From Erodium maritimum (lineage: Eukaryota; Streptophyta; Magnoliopsida; Geraniales; Geraniaceae), in assembly GCA_963921825.1 (NCBI GenBank), contig OY997593.1:57644039-57708038 (forward strand): DNA of 64,000 nucleotides, written 5' to 3'. A program made the position numbers and the translations under genes. Positions 48,468-61,389 of the stretch are shown one piece after another. The notes under the pieces are model-generated. The model was not told the DNA's origin. It searched no databases and saw nothing but the letters and a program-made list of their open reading frames with translations. Positions within the stretch are counted from its first letter, which is position 1; each line of letters opens with the position of its first letter.

Positions 48468-50275
48468 GGAGTATTATAAGCCAAATATATTCATTTTCAG
48501 ATTCTGGACGATTCCATGAGAAATTTTGAACAGAAAGAAGAGCAGAAGAAGACAAACATCTATGGAGTCGTAAGGCGCCATGGGAACTTGTAATTAGGCA
48601 GCAGTTGGAGAACTTATAGAAAGGAGAGGAGGGGGTATGATTTTCATTGTCATTGTGTTGTTTCAGTAAAAGCTACAGGGCCATAGGATTGAAGATGATT
48701 ACAGAAATAAGAAACTGTTGTTTTGACTAGTGCAGTATATAATACTTACTTTTCAGTTTTGTCGAACTTTGCTTGTTTCAACAACCATACTTACTGATTT
48801 CTGCTGAACTGAGAAGTTATGCACCGAGCTTATTTGAATAAATGATCAGCTGTTTAGATTTTAGATCTATTCTCGGGTTGATAGCTGACGTTTAAGTCAC
48901 GCTATAAAGATAAGAAATACTGAAGGTTACAACGGTGTACTAATTAAGCATTGAAATCATGTTATAAAAGTAGGATTATAAATAGCATCTGTCCTGTCAT
49001 GACCAAACTCACTCACCAGGAAGCTCAACATGTTGACTACACTTACTCTTGTTTCTCAATTCTCTGATGGGTCAAAGTTGGATGTTTGGACATTGAGCTT
49101 GACACTGCAGAAGATGGGTTCTATACATCATATTGTGGACTGTGGAGTTGAAGGAGGAGTTCAGTTAGACCAGACTGCAGCTAATCTGCCATACTGGACC
49201 GAGCTTGGGAAGTTTCAAAGAGAAATAGGTGGAGGTGGCATTGAGGTCCAGTTTCATATTCATATATGCATGTGCAATGCTGGAGCAGTGGGAGAATTTT
49301 GTGAACTTGATGGATGCAAAAACTTTTATTCACGATTTATGGGTATGCGGAAGTTTTTTTTTTTTTGATCAATAACACAAATTTAAATTAAAGGGAAAAT
49401 GACACATAACTCTGGCTATTTAGCACGTTTTTTTACATCAGCCCCTAACTATTTTTTGTGACATTTAACTCCTCTAACTTCATTTTTTTCATTTTAGTCT
49501 AACGTTGTTAACTTTCCATCCAATTAACGTCAAAAGTCAAAAATACCCTCCACTTATCATCAAATTTTCAAAATGACGCCATTGACTTAGCAAAACCCCA
49601 AAACTTTGAATTGTAATTAACTAGAAAAATACGCAACAACTTCAAAGCGTTGTTGACTTAGTAAATACCCTCCACTTACTCCATCTTTACATGTCTCTCT
49701 ACATCTTTATCTCAATAATTTCAAAAGGAAAAAAATCAGAGAACTCAAATGTCAACCAAGACCAAAAATCTCCATCTTTATATCTCTCTATTACTTGAAT
49801 CCATGACCGGGAAATAGATGAAGATGAAACCCAAATCAAAATGAACCGAAAAATATGCTTTGATCCAAATGAGTTGTTGAACCTTTTTCATAAACATACA
49901 ATGTTGCCGAAATCAATATTGATTGTTGCCACATTCCCCAAATTTTTTTAAAAAAACTACAGAGAACTAAATTTCAACAAACAAAATTGTTGCTCATATA
50001 TGTCCATCATACACAACAAGCACATCCTTAAAAGCCTTGAAATTGGAGAACTAAATTTAAACAAAAAGAAAAGTAAAACCAAATTGAAGAAGACGTTATG
50101 ATGGTGGTGGTGGAGATGGGATGTTGAGAGAAGAACTAGAGATAGGAGGTTGAGAAGGTGTGGAGGCGTGGTGGATAGAAAATGTGGGGAGATGAAGTTA
50201 GGTTATTAGGTTAAGGTAGTTAGTTTTTTTTGGGTTAAAAGGGTAGTTTTGGGATTTAGAAAAAAATAGGGACAT
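48468..50275. other. 3'UTR of the QUA2-type gene, then intergenic
   Basis: The first few hundred bases are the 3'UTR; AATAA-type signals occur near 48704 and 48836. A frame at 49030-49368 is unrecognised and ends in a T-run. From 49390 to 50275 the sequence is AT-rich repeat-like DNA with no domain. It might be an old transposon, but no termini were found. Confidence 0.45.
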
Positions 50276-50279
50276 AGAA

Positions 50280-51540
50280 ACTCACCACCAAGCCGAAAAG
50301 GCACAAGACAACTATAAGAACGGTAGAGGAGAGGAAGGGCTAGAGCGCACCATTAAATCAGGTATGAACCACAACAATCCACCAGATGATGGAAAGCCTC
50401 CCACGAACGAAAAACGGGCCTGACTTCACCGCGAACCCCGACACCACAACGAACCAGCAAAAGAGTAGGGAACTCGTTTCACCTTCTCCACGTCGAAGCC
50501 GGATGAAGATCGGATCGACCTGACGGAGAGGTCGGAAGAACCCAAACCGAAGAGAAGAAGCACGACCGTCTCCAAGATCACCCATTAGAATCGAAAGAGG
50601 TCCGAGCATGAACCAAGACCCAACTTCACCTGCAATAGGGAATGGAAACCCAAATCAACTCCGAAGACGCCTTGGAGAGTCAACTAGGGCCAACAACACG
50701 AGAGGCTAGAGGAAGACAGATCTGAGTCTTAAAGGAGCAGTTATGTGAGGACCGGCGAGCAAACGATCATCGGGGCCACCCTCCCTTCGCCGAAACACCT
50801 CGAGCAACTCCTCAACAGCGACCAAGGAACCGATGAACACCGAGGCTTCAGGGGAAGATAGTTCTGTGTACAAGGACTCCGAAAAGGCCAACCACACCTT
50901 AACCGGAGACAGGGGAACCCCGAGCTAGGCACCGACATGGCCCACCCCCATCACCGAGCAACCTTAACTTCAGGTCGAGCCCATGACCCAACCAACTGAG
51001 GAGATCCGGAAAAGGACCGATAGGAAGAAATGACAGAATCCCTGGCACGACTATGAGAAGAACCATCTGAGCAACACAATCTGGCGACCCTACAACTAAA
51101 GTAGCGAGACAGGCCAGACCATCGGCTTGAAGAACCAGCACCACCGTAAAGCTCTTGTAGTGGGCTGACTAACAGATCTGGGCAGAGAACACAACGAAAA
51201 ACGACCGGCCAACAGATCTAGGACGAACGATCCCATGAAGGGTCACGAACACCTCCCACACCATATATGAAGGCTAAGACCGGCCAAAGAACGACCGAGA
51301 AGATGGCTAAGCTCCAACGATGTTGTCGATCCTCCAGCAAAAGTTTTGTGGCGGCGACCTGAGGCAGAGAACGAGGAAAGGTTGGGGGAAAGGAAGAATA
51401 AGGGAGAAAAAGAAGAAGTAAGGGGGTAGAGAGTAACCTCCGTCGGTAACTAGCGAGGTCGGGGCCACGACCGGTCACCGACAGAGAGACAAAGATAGGG
51501 CGGCGGTAAGGTTAGGCTATGGTTTCAAAGCCAAATAGAG
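50280..51540 (-). mobile_element. LINE-like leader fragment, minus strand
   Basis: Read on the minus strand it starts near 51530 with AGCCTAACCTTACCGCCGCC, the same kind of start as the retroposons at 9955 and 42183. It continues GC-rich with a CTTCTTCTTTTTCTCCC tract. Frames at 50358-51478 are low-complexity and domain-free. No A-tail is seen at the lower end. Confidence 0.4.
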
Positions 51541-51544
51541 AGTG

Positions 51545-51815
51545 CTTTTTAAGTTTGATAGGCTAACATCCGGTACACTGAAGCTTTGTCCACGTTTTGT
51601 GGGTGTACTGAAGTTCTGTCCATGCTTTGTGGGTGCATTATGTATTGCCCACAAATCAATTGAACCCGGGAAACACTACCCTGACCATTATTCTAAATAT
51701 CCCTACTATGTTTAAACTAAAAAATCGTGGACAAAACTTCAGTGCACCCACAAAACATGGACAAAATGTTATGCATAATTTCATTTGTGGACAAAACATA
51801 CTGTAGTTTTTGACA
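51545..51815. repeat. Short direct and inverted repeat segment (MITE-like)
   Basis: TGAAG(C/T)T(T/C)TGTCCA(C/T)G(T/C)TTTGTGGGTG occurs twice near 51579-51632. Its complement recurs at about 51733-51767 (CCACAAAACATGGACAAAA) and again near 51785. This makes a foldback-like arrangement of about 240 bp. No clear target duplication was seen. Confidence 0.5.
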
Positions 51816-51827
51816 ATCGACCTTTTT

Positions 51828-54800
51828 TTAAATTAGAGCGAAAGAAATGCATTAAAGAAAACGTAATGTAGATCTCGGGAGAGGAAGCATAAACCACCAC
51901 AATAAAATCCAACAAAGATCTAAACATAAATGCAGAAAGCAACAAAATAATACAAACAAAGAAACTCCCCATCCTGGTCCACCACAACAACCACGAACTT
52001 GCAGTCTAACTAAGAATGTCTTAGGGATCGTGTGGGGAAACCTCGGTTGGACTAGTGAACAGTGCACAAGAGACTGCACAAGTAGATCATATGACCTCAA
52101 AAGGATAACTGGTCTACACCCCTTCACCTAAGAACATGCATATCGGCCCCAAAACGCGATTGCGGAACAAGTACTCACCAAACCCCACCAAGATAAAGAA
52201 CCTTCAACACGACCCTTGAAAAAGCACTCGCCAGACGTAACAAGAGAAAACCACCGAAGAGGACCAAGGGACTAAGTGTTGAACTCCATGAACATAGTGC
52301 AACAAGCCTCAGAGGCTCTTAGTCAGCGCCATAGTCGGAGATTCGATTTACTCGAGAATACTAAATTGTTGGTCGGTCACCCTTAGGCTAGAAAAAGACC
52401 TTTGTTGAACTTTGTCTAGAAGGATGCTCGGCTCGATAGCGGTGGACCCTAAGAAACCTCGTCGATAGCGCCCATCCAGATCTGCCACAACCCCAAAAGC
52501 CCAATATCAACCCACTCGGACCCCGATCTCCTCGGCCTCACCAGAGAGGTCCAAGACTCAAGAAACAGAGTAGAGGACAACGACAGAACACCCACAATAC
52601 CCCACTATGCCATGATCAGAGACCAAACCTTCCAAGTCCAAGAACATGTGACAAAATGTGACCGATATCCTCACTCCCAGGCCACACAACACTCACCTCC
52701 ATCTACATATCGGTACCGGGACCCCTCTATCCACCTAAAAGGAAATAGTAGGCACGCCATCCTAATCAAACAACTAGGAAAACGTTTGGACCTTGGGCGG
52801 GATCGGAGCAGCCTAGATCACGGGCGCCCAAGGCACCGCACCAATGGCCTCCCACCCAACTAAGACTTGGACCAGACCAGCGAATTCGTGGAAAACTCTC
52901 TTTGATCCTAGGACCAGATCAACGAATTCGCACGCTCACGAACCAGCCGAACACCAACCAGATGAGTCACGATCTTCTCCATTGCCTCAACGTCCCGAAC
53001 ATGGAGATCCCTACCATACATAAAGTCCCACTCCCATTCCATAAAAAAATCTACAACCGTCCCACGATGACCCTTCGCTACCCTGTAAAGCCTTGGAAAA
53101 TGGATCTCTAACGAGTATCAAAAGTGAAGGGTCCTCCCAAAAGCATATCGAAGTCCCATAACTAATCTCTCACTTCAAGGTGTCAAGTCCAAACACTCTC
53201 CTAAATCCAGGGTCCGAGCAAACCGCACCATGTGTCTAATGAACAACGAGGAAGAATGCGAAGATACCATAAGAGATCAAGGTACCATTCAGTCTCACTC
53301 CAACAATAACACACACATAAAACTCTTCTCTAGAAGGCATGCCCCTTAATACCAAAGCGCCACCACTATTTTAGGAGAAGGCTCGAGTTAACCTCTATAA
53401 GAGGTCGAACACCAAGCCCCATGAATCCTTAGACCTCAAACCACCTCCCAGGGGACTTTGGAGAGACACCTCCTCTCCCCACCGACCACCATAAGAACCT
53501 CCTCTATTGTCTATCCAACAAAAAAAACCATCTTCTTAAAGGCTCGAAACAAGGACATGGAAAAGATCGACATGCTTGCCAGATTCGCTCTGATGAGCGT
53601 ATAACGCCCTCCCAACGAGATGAACCGGGTCCGTCACACCGCCAAATGGTCTCTAACCTCTCTATCACCGGGGTCCAAAAGGAACCAAGCCTAGAATTTT
53701 CCCTAAGACGGAACCCAAGGTAGGTGAACGGTAGTTGTCATAGAGAACACTACAGGGCCTTCTTAAGGCCAACACACATCGTATCGTCCACAGAAAAAGT
53801 AACCAAGAACGATTTGTAAAATTTTATTCCAATGCCAAACGCCAACTCGAAAGTGTGTAGAACGCATCTCACAACACAAAACTGATCCACATCGACCTCT
53901 ATGAATAAGAGGGTATCGTCCGCAAACTGAAGATGATAAACTTGAATGATTGGGCCAACTTGGATATCACTATACAATGCTTGTGTGATCCCAAGCTCAA
54001 AGACCAGATGAAACCCCTTCACAACAATCAAGAATAAATAGGATAATATCGGACACCTCTGTTTGACTCCCTGTAAAAAGTTGAACTGCTTAAATAGAGA
54101 CCATTGGGCGACACTGAAGAGTAACCCCACAAACACGAAGAGACTCACATAATCCACTTCCTACCAAAACCCATACTGCGAAGCACTTTAGTTAGGTAAG
54201 ACCAGTCGACCTTTTCGAAGGCCTTCTCGAAATCTAACTTCACCATTGTGGTTGGTTGACGAGAATGGATGAGTACTATTAATGAGGTCGTCAATCACCC
54301 CCCTCAAGCGTCTAGACAGGATCTTAGTCAAAATCTTGTAAGTAGCCGTTGTAAGGCTGATCGGGGGATACTCACAGAAGGTCCTAGTAGAAGGGACCTT
54401 CAGAATGAAAACGATATAAATCGAGTTCACTCCTCAGCCAAGTTGAAACGAGTCGCATAAGAAATGTAGAAAACCCATGAAGTCAACTCGAATGATGAAC
54501 CACACCACTTGAAAGAAAACTAAATTAATATCATGTAGCCCCTGATCCTTGTAGTGGAGTGGGTAAACAACGTCTAAAGAACCTCCACCTCGATGAAAGG
54601 ATCTTCTAACATCTCCCATTCCTCAATACATAATCTAGCGAAAAGCGAGGTGGGCAGATCGTGACGAGTCGACTGGTCCGAGAAAAAATAAGCCACAAAA
54701 TGAGAGATGGCCTGGACCTTAATCCTTACAGAATCTAAATACTCTGTACCATTCTCTACCACAGAGAATATCTGGTTCAGTGATGTATGAGACACTCGAT

Positions 54801-55250
54801 GGAAGTAAACAGAGTTACGATCCCCGTCCCTGACCCAAATAACTCTAGACTTTTGCCTTAACAAGTTAGACCTCTACTCCGCCTTAAAGGCTAGATAAAA
54901 GTGCAAAAAGACCTCTTGATCACCGTCTTATCAAAGAGAGTCCTAGTGTCAACCAGAATGTCAAAAGCATCAATACGAACCTCCAACTAAAAAAATAGCG
55001 ATGTCGAGATGATCAAAAACCGTTCGGTTCCACTCTCTAAGGTCACCCCTCAGGGTCCTCAACTTAGTCTACCAGATGAACTCTGGATCACCATGAATCA
55101 AGTAAGAGGACCGCCGCTTACTCAGAAACGGACACTCAACATGATCAACCCAGACATCAATGAATTGAAACGGACGAGGGGGGCGATAAATTATTTGTTA
55201 GTCTTATTCAGGCCGTCAATGATCACCTTCATTCTACGTACATAACTTGG
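51828..55250 (-). pseudogene. L1-type LINE ORF2 with reverse transcriptase, decayed
   Basis: Minus strand, upper to lower coordinates. 54864-54574 has LRQKSRVIWVRDGDRNSVYF, typical of the segment before RT. 54430-54188 has ISLTTATYKILTKILSRRLR, the first RT block. 54157-53750 has LQGVKQRCPILSYLF and then LQFADDTLLF, whose FADD is the catalytic YADD/FADD box. Below 53340 come decayed pieces of the downstream region (FPRLYRVAKGHRGTVVDFF). The 3'UTR ends in an A-tail at 51828-51834. Stops and frameshifts separate the pieces. The endonuclease domain is absent, so the copy is 5'-truncated. No target duplication was identified. Confidence 0.85.
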
Positions 55251-55844
55251 GACAATTTGAGGAAGAAAATTGGGGGAATTAAGAGTGTATGTGGGCTGTA
55301 TTTCTCTGATCTTGTGCATTGTTCATGCAGTCTTCTTTAACCGCCATTTTGTGTTGGTTACATGCTTGTGACATTTTTTATCACAAAAAGAATAAAAAAT
55401 ATTCTTAATAAAATGGCATCTTTGGCTGTAGATAATAGCTTACAATTGTTTTCCTTCTGGAATAGAATTTACCTTTCCTTTCTATGATACTTGTCCTTTT
55501 TTATAGGAATTCTAAAAGGTGCCTTACATTTTGCTACAGCTCATAAATTTCCAATAGCAGTGCAGAGCTTCTTGAATATCTTTTGAGCATGAGATTCAAT
55601 GGTTTAATCTCAGAATTCTATACAGTACATGTGATATGTAATGTACAGTTCTTATCATCAATTTAACTAGCTGAAGCTCTTAGGCAGAACTTTATTTTCT
55701 ATTTCTTTTGTCTCTCTCTGGTTTGAATTTTTCCCTGCTTGGGAGCTCAACCTTATAAGTCAATAAATAATTTTTTTTTATTGATCAATTTTTTTAACTC
55801 AGCAATTGACCAGTACATGTCATCTCTTGAATGTGTAGATGTGA
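55251..55844. other. AT-rich intergenic, nothing recognised
   Basis: Long T-rich stretches, with no open frame or repeat of note. Confidence 0.55.
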
Positions 55845-56218
55845 ATGGCTACAATTGAGGACATTTTAAAGCAAGCATCCTGCAAGTTACTATCAGAGGA
55901 AGTATATGTCTTGGCTGCATGTTTTAGGACTTTATTTTCTTATGGAATGATGAAAAAGCCTGTGAACAATAAAGAAACTTGTGGTTCTCTTTTCTCCACA
56001 TGCCTTGGCAGACACAAGATGAGCTATATGGTGACCCACATGACATGAAACCTAGTGTGAAGGACAAAACTCTGCTGGTGTGTTGGCATATGAATCATTT
56101 ATAGTAGCTTCTAAAGGTGAAGCATATGATCTGCCACTTCCCAGTGATTGTCTAGCTTTAAAAGTCCATGATCAAGTGGCTCGGTTTCTTTCAATTTGGA
56201 CCTTGCTTCCTGATGTGT
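55845..56218 (+). pseudogene. Coding-like fragment of unknown family
   Basis: The frame 55845-56048 (MATIEDILKQASCKLLSEEV..., 67 residues) is followed, in shifted frames, by DELYGDPHDMKPSVKDK and then AYESFIVASKGEAYDLPLPS up to a stop at about 56218. Residue composition looks protein-like over some 370 bp on one strand, which is more than chance frames nearby show. I do not recognise the family. It may be a decayed exon or a retroposed gene piece. There is no start or splice evidence. Confidence 0.3.
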
Positions 56219-56462
56219 AGTCTTACCAGATTTAACAAAGGTTGCAACATTGACCCAATGAATAAACACTGCTAGTGCTTGGAGGGTTCAACATAGTTAT
56301 AACAATTTCAAACAAACAACTGTTTCAAGGGGATACTGAGCACAAATACATCTGTGGATTCTGAAACTCACACAAACAGAAGGAATAAAATTGCAATACC
56401 AGAGCCATTACAAGTCCAGCCCTGAAACAAACACCTGATGCCAGTGCAAACATAAACAGACC

Positions 56463-58833
56463 TCAAGATGGTTGAGATGAAGGAAGTGCAGGTAATGTTG
56501 TCCTCATGGTAGGGGGGTGATGAGTTCGAGTTTTTGATCTGCTCCTGCCTTTCTGGACAACACTGGCATTGCTCCTATGCCCACTGGGTATGGATCCACC
56601 CTGGCTCACTCTCTTAGATGCTTTTCTGTGAGAGCTCCTACTGGTGCTCCCCAATGCAGCTTTGGCGACGCCATCCATGAGTGCTTCGCGTGCCCTCTGT
56701 GGCTTTACTGGCTGTTTGTTCAGATAAACTAGCTTTGGGAGGAGACCACAAACTGCCTTCCTCAGCTGGTCATCAGCCATGTTGTTCTGAACTGGATTAC
56801 CAAGCAGGTTTAAGGCTAACAACGAGTTGTAGTTTGCCACAAGCTGCCCAAGAGCTTTAGTTGTTGTTATCTTATTGAAGCTCAGGTCCAATACTGTCAG
56901 CTTCAGGAGCCTGTGTAAACCTTCAACATCACTAACCTTGTTACCAGAGATATAGAGCTCCTTGATTTGGGTGCAATTTGACAACCCTATAACCATCAAC
57001 ATCAAGAGCAGTTATTAGTACCACATAAACTAAAGAGGTGCCGCTCCCTAAGAAATATTTAATCCAACTTCATAGAGGTTTTGATTCAATGTAGAAAACA
57101 AGTTCATTAAAGGTAATTACCATGTCCAATTCGAGATATGCGGTTGTAACTGAGATTGAGCACCCGCAAACGATCCAATTCTCTGAGACCTTCAATAGTT
57201 TGGATCTTGTTTCTGGACAAGTCAAGGCTATGCAGACCTTTCGGCAGTGATCCTGGAGTAATGTGGACTGCAAACAATGCAAGAACAACAACAAATAGTT
57301 CTCTGAGTAATATTCATCACATCTCATTAACACCTAATACGTCAGTTAGAGGTCTTTATATACATACCTATGAGATTGCCTGACAAATTGACAGATCGGA
57401 GGCTATTAAAACATGAAATGTTGGGAAGAGCTTTCAACCCAATACCAGATATATGAGCCACGGTTGAGGAAGAGTTCAGAGATCGGACGGCATTATTGGC
57501 ATGCAATATCTCCTCTGGAACATTTATATCTGGAGAGCGAGTGAAGTGGGTAGTACTTTTGGGTGGTGATCTACTACTATCAGGGAAGATACTACCTTCA
57601 TCAGTGATCTCGTCATCACTCAATTGAAGAGGAGGTTGTGTATCAAGATCTTTCACCCAATCATCCACTCTTGAATATGATGAGGATGATTCAGCTGAGA
57701 AAGCAACCCACTGGTTTTGGGGCCATAAACAAGACACTGCATGAAAACCATCCCAACTCTTGTTGTCATTTTCCAAGACATTTTTTGTGGATTCAGGAAA
57801 CTTCATTGTGTCTAATGCTGTATGTTGGTGAGGTTCAAGTGTATCAGAACAGTATCCTCCTTGCTGGTTGAAAACGGCCTTGATTGCAGGTTTTGGCTGC
57901 GGTTTGGTGATCCATGGTCTGTGTGAGTTCCTGTGACTCCAGAGAAATAGTTTCCACCAAAGTCTTCTACTCCTGGAAGGAAGTACTTGACTTGAAGAAT
58001 GCTTCTTCAACATCACCCTGTCAGCACTACGATGTGACATCATAGATAAAGGGCTACCAAGATCACCCTTTCCCACTATACACCCTAGCTCCTGAAGCTG
58101 TTCAAAAGATTTGGAGTTAGGAAGCGACAGCTGACTGATAATTTCTCTGGACACTTGCCTTGATTCTATGTCAGAGCAGGAGCGCTTATGCAGAGGTGAA
58201 GCCCAGAACTCAGCCTTTCCAATCCCTGGATCACTAACATGCCCACTTAGCTGCAGATTAACATCATATTTAACATTTTTTTTATTTTCATCCTCAGTGT
58301 CTAATGAATCAGGAAAAGTCATTTTCCTTTCTTCAAAACTAAAATCTTCCTGAGCCTGGTTAACATCACGGACTTGGAGATCAAAGTCAGAAAAGTCCCT
58401 CTTCATTGAGGAGTAATCTTCGTGCTCATCTTCCCCTTCATAAGCCACCTCCACTGCTTCCCTGGCAACAGGACTCTCATGGCTCATAACCTTAACGTTG
58501 CACAGAGATTGTTTTTGTGACCCACACGGTACTGACAACTTCAACTCATCAATTTCAGAGGACTTGGTGGGGGATTGCTCAGTCTTTACTGTGTTTTGGA
58601 CCTTGTTGATTTCAAAAGATTTAGTGGGACTAAGGTTCACCACAAGAGTGTTTAACCCCTTCTCTTGATCCGGTTTATGTAAAGATCCCTCAACCCTCTA
58701 AAACCAAAGAACAAAACCACATAATTAGCAAATCAGAAGCAACAATCATGATCATACAGGTAATGTCTCAAATTCTCACCTTATCTTTCTTCTTTTTCTT
58801 CTTCAGCACAAGAAAGCAAGCGAATTTTTCCAT
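56463..58833 (-). CDS. LRR protein, outer-arm dynein light chain 1-like, four exons
   Basis: Exons in coding order: 58833-58780, 58697-57368, 57267-57121, 56986-56463. All are GT-AG and total 2055 nt, or 684 residues plus stop. It starts MEKFACFLVLKKKKKKDK. Residues about 20-430 are acidic and Ser-rich, without known domains. Residues about 435-590 hold SDS22-type leucine-rich repeats (LRSVNLSGNLI, LHSLDLSRNKI, LRVLNLSYNRI, IKELYISGNKV, LTVLDLSFNKI, LLALNLLGNPV). A basic Ser/Arg-rich tail follows. Flowering plants lack motile cilia, so the 'dynein light chain' label reflects LRR similarity only; a protein-binding scaffold role is inferred. From memory the Arabidopsis counterpart is At1g78230. 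The frame is intact. Confidence 0.9.
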
Positions 58834-59797
58834 TTCGGAAAATGGGTTCTAACTAAAATCAGTCCTTTCCCTCAACCACTTATTGTGAAGTTCCTCTCAG
58901 ACTTACCCTATACAGTTTTCTTGCATTGCCTATGGCCAACAATTGAAAGAAACTTAAGAGGGAGCTGAGATGGCATTTAGTGCACACTAGTTAGCCATAA
59001 TCGACGGGAAGACGCCAGACTTGAGACCAGGTGCAGCCGGAAAGCAAGAGGCATAGAGCTGCTCCGGCTGTAAACGAATTTCCCGGAGGATCGGCCAGAA
59101 TTATATGCAGAACAGCTTCTCTCCAGAAGCTCCACCGCACTAGTTTTTTTAAAAACTCCGCTGCTTTTGCACATAGAATAGACAAACCAAGTAAATTCCA
59201 GAATCATCCATCATCAAATAACAAACAAGTTACCAAATTTGTTTAGATCATGAAATACCCTGTCATTAATAAACAAACCTCCAAAAGATTGCCAACACCA
59301 ACACACGCTTTCTATCAACAACATAACCCAAATCACAATTGACACGAATTGAACCAATTTCCTCTGAATTTATAATGGAATCAACAAGAGAAATAAAAAC
59401 AAACCCAGATAAAATGTTAGCAATTACCAGTTAACGGTCGTTTAGGGGCCTCAGCTTATCGTCTCAGTCGGGGTCTCAATTGAAATTAAGATTAAGATCG
59501 CAACGAAACCAGAGAAAGATGGTTGGTGTTGGTGTTGGTGTTGGTGTGAAAAGGGAAGAGAGTTAGTAGAAATAGACGTCAACTGCGAAAACGACGACGG
59601 ACGCGCTCTTAACACGGTGCCTGGTGCTTAGAATGGCCGTTGATTATTTTAGGGTTAATTATCATTTAACAGACTATTTTTCACCTTAATCAAATAATTG
59701 CGTATGGTATTGGTACTTTGGTAGGATGCTTTCCGGCGGATGATTGGCTTCAAATTTCAAAGATTGCAATCACACTGTTTCTATCTACTTTTAAAGC
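58834..59797. promoter_or_regulatory. Upstream region of the LRR gene
   Basis: It holds the 5'UTR and promoter of the minus-strand gene, possibly with a leader intron (a CTGGTAATTGC-type donor on the minus strand near 59425). (GGTGTT)n repeats at 59522-59547 lie in the likely leader. The frames at 58977-59246 are not supported. Confidence 0.4.
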
Positions 59798-60035
59798 TTA
59801 GAGCAGCTCCAACGGGTCGTTGCTGTCGGTCGTGTCAGGCGTAGACACGACGCTGATACGACGCGCTGGCAAGGCTCGTCGTGTTAGGGGGTCGTGTCAG
59901 CGCGTGCGTGTCAGCTGGTCGTGGCTAGTTCCAGCAACGACGCGTCTTGTCGTGCTAGGCGCCAACGGCTAGTCGGTTGGCCAGTCACGACCCGCCACGT
60001 GTCGACGCCGACTCCAATAAAACCCTATATTTGTG

Positions 60036-60043
60036 TATAAATA
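60036..60043 (+). promoter_or_regulatory. TATA box of Myb-like gene 1
   Basis: TATAAATA stands 103 bp before the ATG at 60146 and is followed by an A/C-rich leader, as expected for a plant core promoter. Confidence 0.65.
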
Positions 60044-60145
60044 CAGATCCACCCCAAGCCAAATTTCACAATCTCATCACTTGTTTCAAGCTCTCATTCC
60101 TCCATTCCTCATCAAATTCTCTCCAATTTTTTTCCTACACTCGCA

Positions 60146-61159
60146 ATGGACGAGAATCGAGCCCTCCAATCCATATATGAGTCATTGAACGATGACGACG
60201 TCGATTCTCAACACACCGAAGAGGACTTCATGGCCAATTACTCGTTGTTTTCCCAACTCCTCCAATCGGGCCACTCAACGCCACTTCCTCCATACACCTC
60301 GCCAACCCAATGGCAAGAGTCGCAAGTGCAACCTTCCCAAATCGTTCCGGCCACTCAACCTTGTCAATCCGCTCTGATGCAATCGAGGAGGAGGAAGGGG
60401 AAGGCGGCTGCATCTTCATCGCGCCCGAGAGCACCTCCGCGGCCGAAGTGGTCTAGCGGGGAGGAGGTAAGATTAGCACGTGCGTGGCTGAACAATTCGC
60501 TCGACCCCATCAACGGGAAGAACCAGAAGAATGACCAGTACTGGCAAAAGGTACATGCCGAGTACGAGGCGGTCAGACCGGCAGAGGACCCACCTTGGGC
60601 GTGGATGGCTTGCAAGGACCATTGGCATAAGGTTAAAGGCTCAATCACCAAGTTCCAGGAGAAGTACACCAACTTTGAGAACGCGCTGACAAGCGGGAGG
60701 AACGAGGTTGACGTCCTGGCAGGCGCTGAACAGGCGTACCTGGATGAGGAAGGGCACGTGTTCAAATTCAAGCATATGTGGCAGATCGTGAGGGGGCAAC
60801 CGAAGTTTTCGACCAAAAAGGTTCCAAAATGTGACATCCCCGACCTCGACCTCAACCTCGATGCCGAAAGTGAAGGAAGCAAACGGACTAGGATGGACGA
60901 GTCTCACAATTCTAGAGACGGGTTCGACCACGAGTTGAACTCGTTTGCAACCGAGGAGCGTCCGATCGGCCAGAAGAGAGCCAAGGCCAAGGCTCCAGGC
61001 AAAGGCCAAGCCTCGAGGCAAATGGACCCCCTACCCCAGCCAGCGGCAGTGCTACCTCCCGAGCAAATGCAGTTCCTCGACTCTCTTGTCGATAAGAAAC
61101 AGAATCTCGTCGATAGCAGAAGGATGATGCAGAAGGAGGTCATGGACACCTTAAACTAA
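60146..61159 (+). CDS. Harbinger-type Myb/trihelix-like protein (ORF1), 337 residues
   Basis: Single exon. Residues about 1-85 are Gln/Ser/Pro-rich. A basic stretch RRRKGKAAASSSRPRAPPRP then leads into a Myb/SANT-like trihelix domain at about 99-215 (KWSSGEEVRLARAWL, YWQKVHAEYEAV, WMACKDHWHKVKGSI, FKFKHMWQIVRG). The C-terminus is charged and Lys/Gln-rich. This matches the DNA-binding accessory protein (ORF1) of plant PIF/Pong elements, which works with a DDE transposase; the transposase is absent here. The frame stops at 61157 (TAA) but stays open for 32 more codons to TAG 61256-61258, reading NMGADEKAARASLLQSLGKR, so the TAA is probably a recent nonsense change. An AATAAAATTTTT signal lies near 61297. 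Confidence 0.8.
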   Translation: MDENRALQSIYESLNDDDVDSQHTEEDFMANYSLFSQLLQSGHSTPLPPYTSPTQWQESQVQPSQIVPATQPCQSALMQSRRRKGKAAASSSRPRAPPRPKWSSGEEVRLARAWLNNSLDPINGKNQKNDQYWQKVHAEYEAVRPAEDPPWAWMACKDHWHKVKGSITKFQEKYTNFENALTSGRNEVDVLAGAEQAYLDEEGHVFKFKHMWQIVRGQPKFSTKKVPKCDIPDLDLNLDAESEGSKRTRMDESHNSRDGFDHELNSFATEERPIGQKRAKAKAPGKGQASRQMDPLPQPAAVLPPEQMQFLDSLVDKKQNLVDSRRMMQKEVMDTLN

Positions 61160-61389
61160 GTTCTTCGCCAAGACACCACCAACATGGGCGCGGATGAAAA
61201 GGCGGCTCGTGCCTCTCTCCTTCAAAGCCTCGGAAAGCGTTTGGAGTTCTTGGGTTAGGCAAGACTTCAATTTAGTTTTAGTTTTTAATCTATGTAATAA
61301 AATTTTTAATCTAGTTGTTTTCTTATGTACTTTGTGTTTTATTTAAATTAAAAAAATTATCGGTTTCTCGGGGCCTCGGTGGGCGTGCC

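Noticed and set aside
60364..61021. Minus-strand frames of 172 and 126 residues
   Set aside because: They are shadows of the Myb-like gene on the plus strand.
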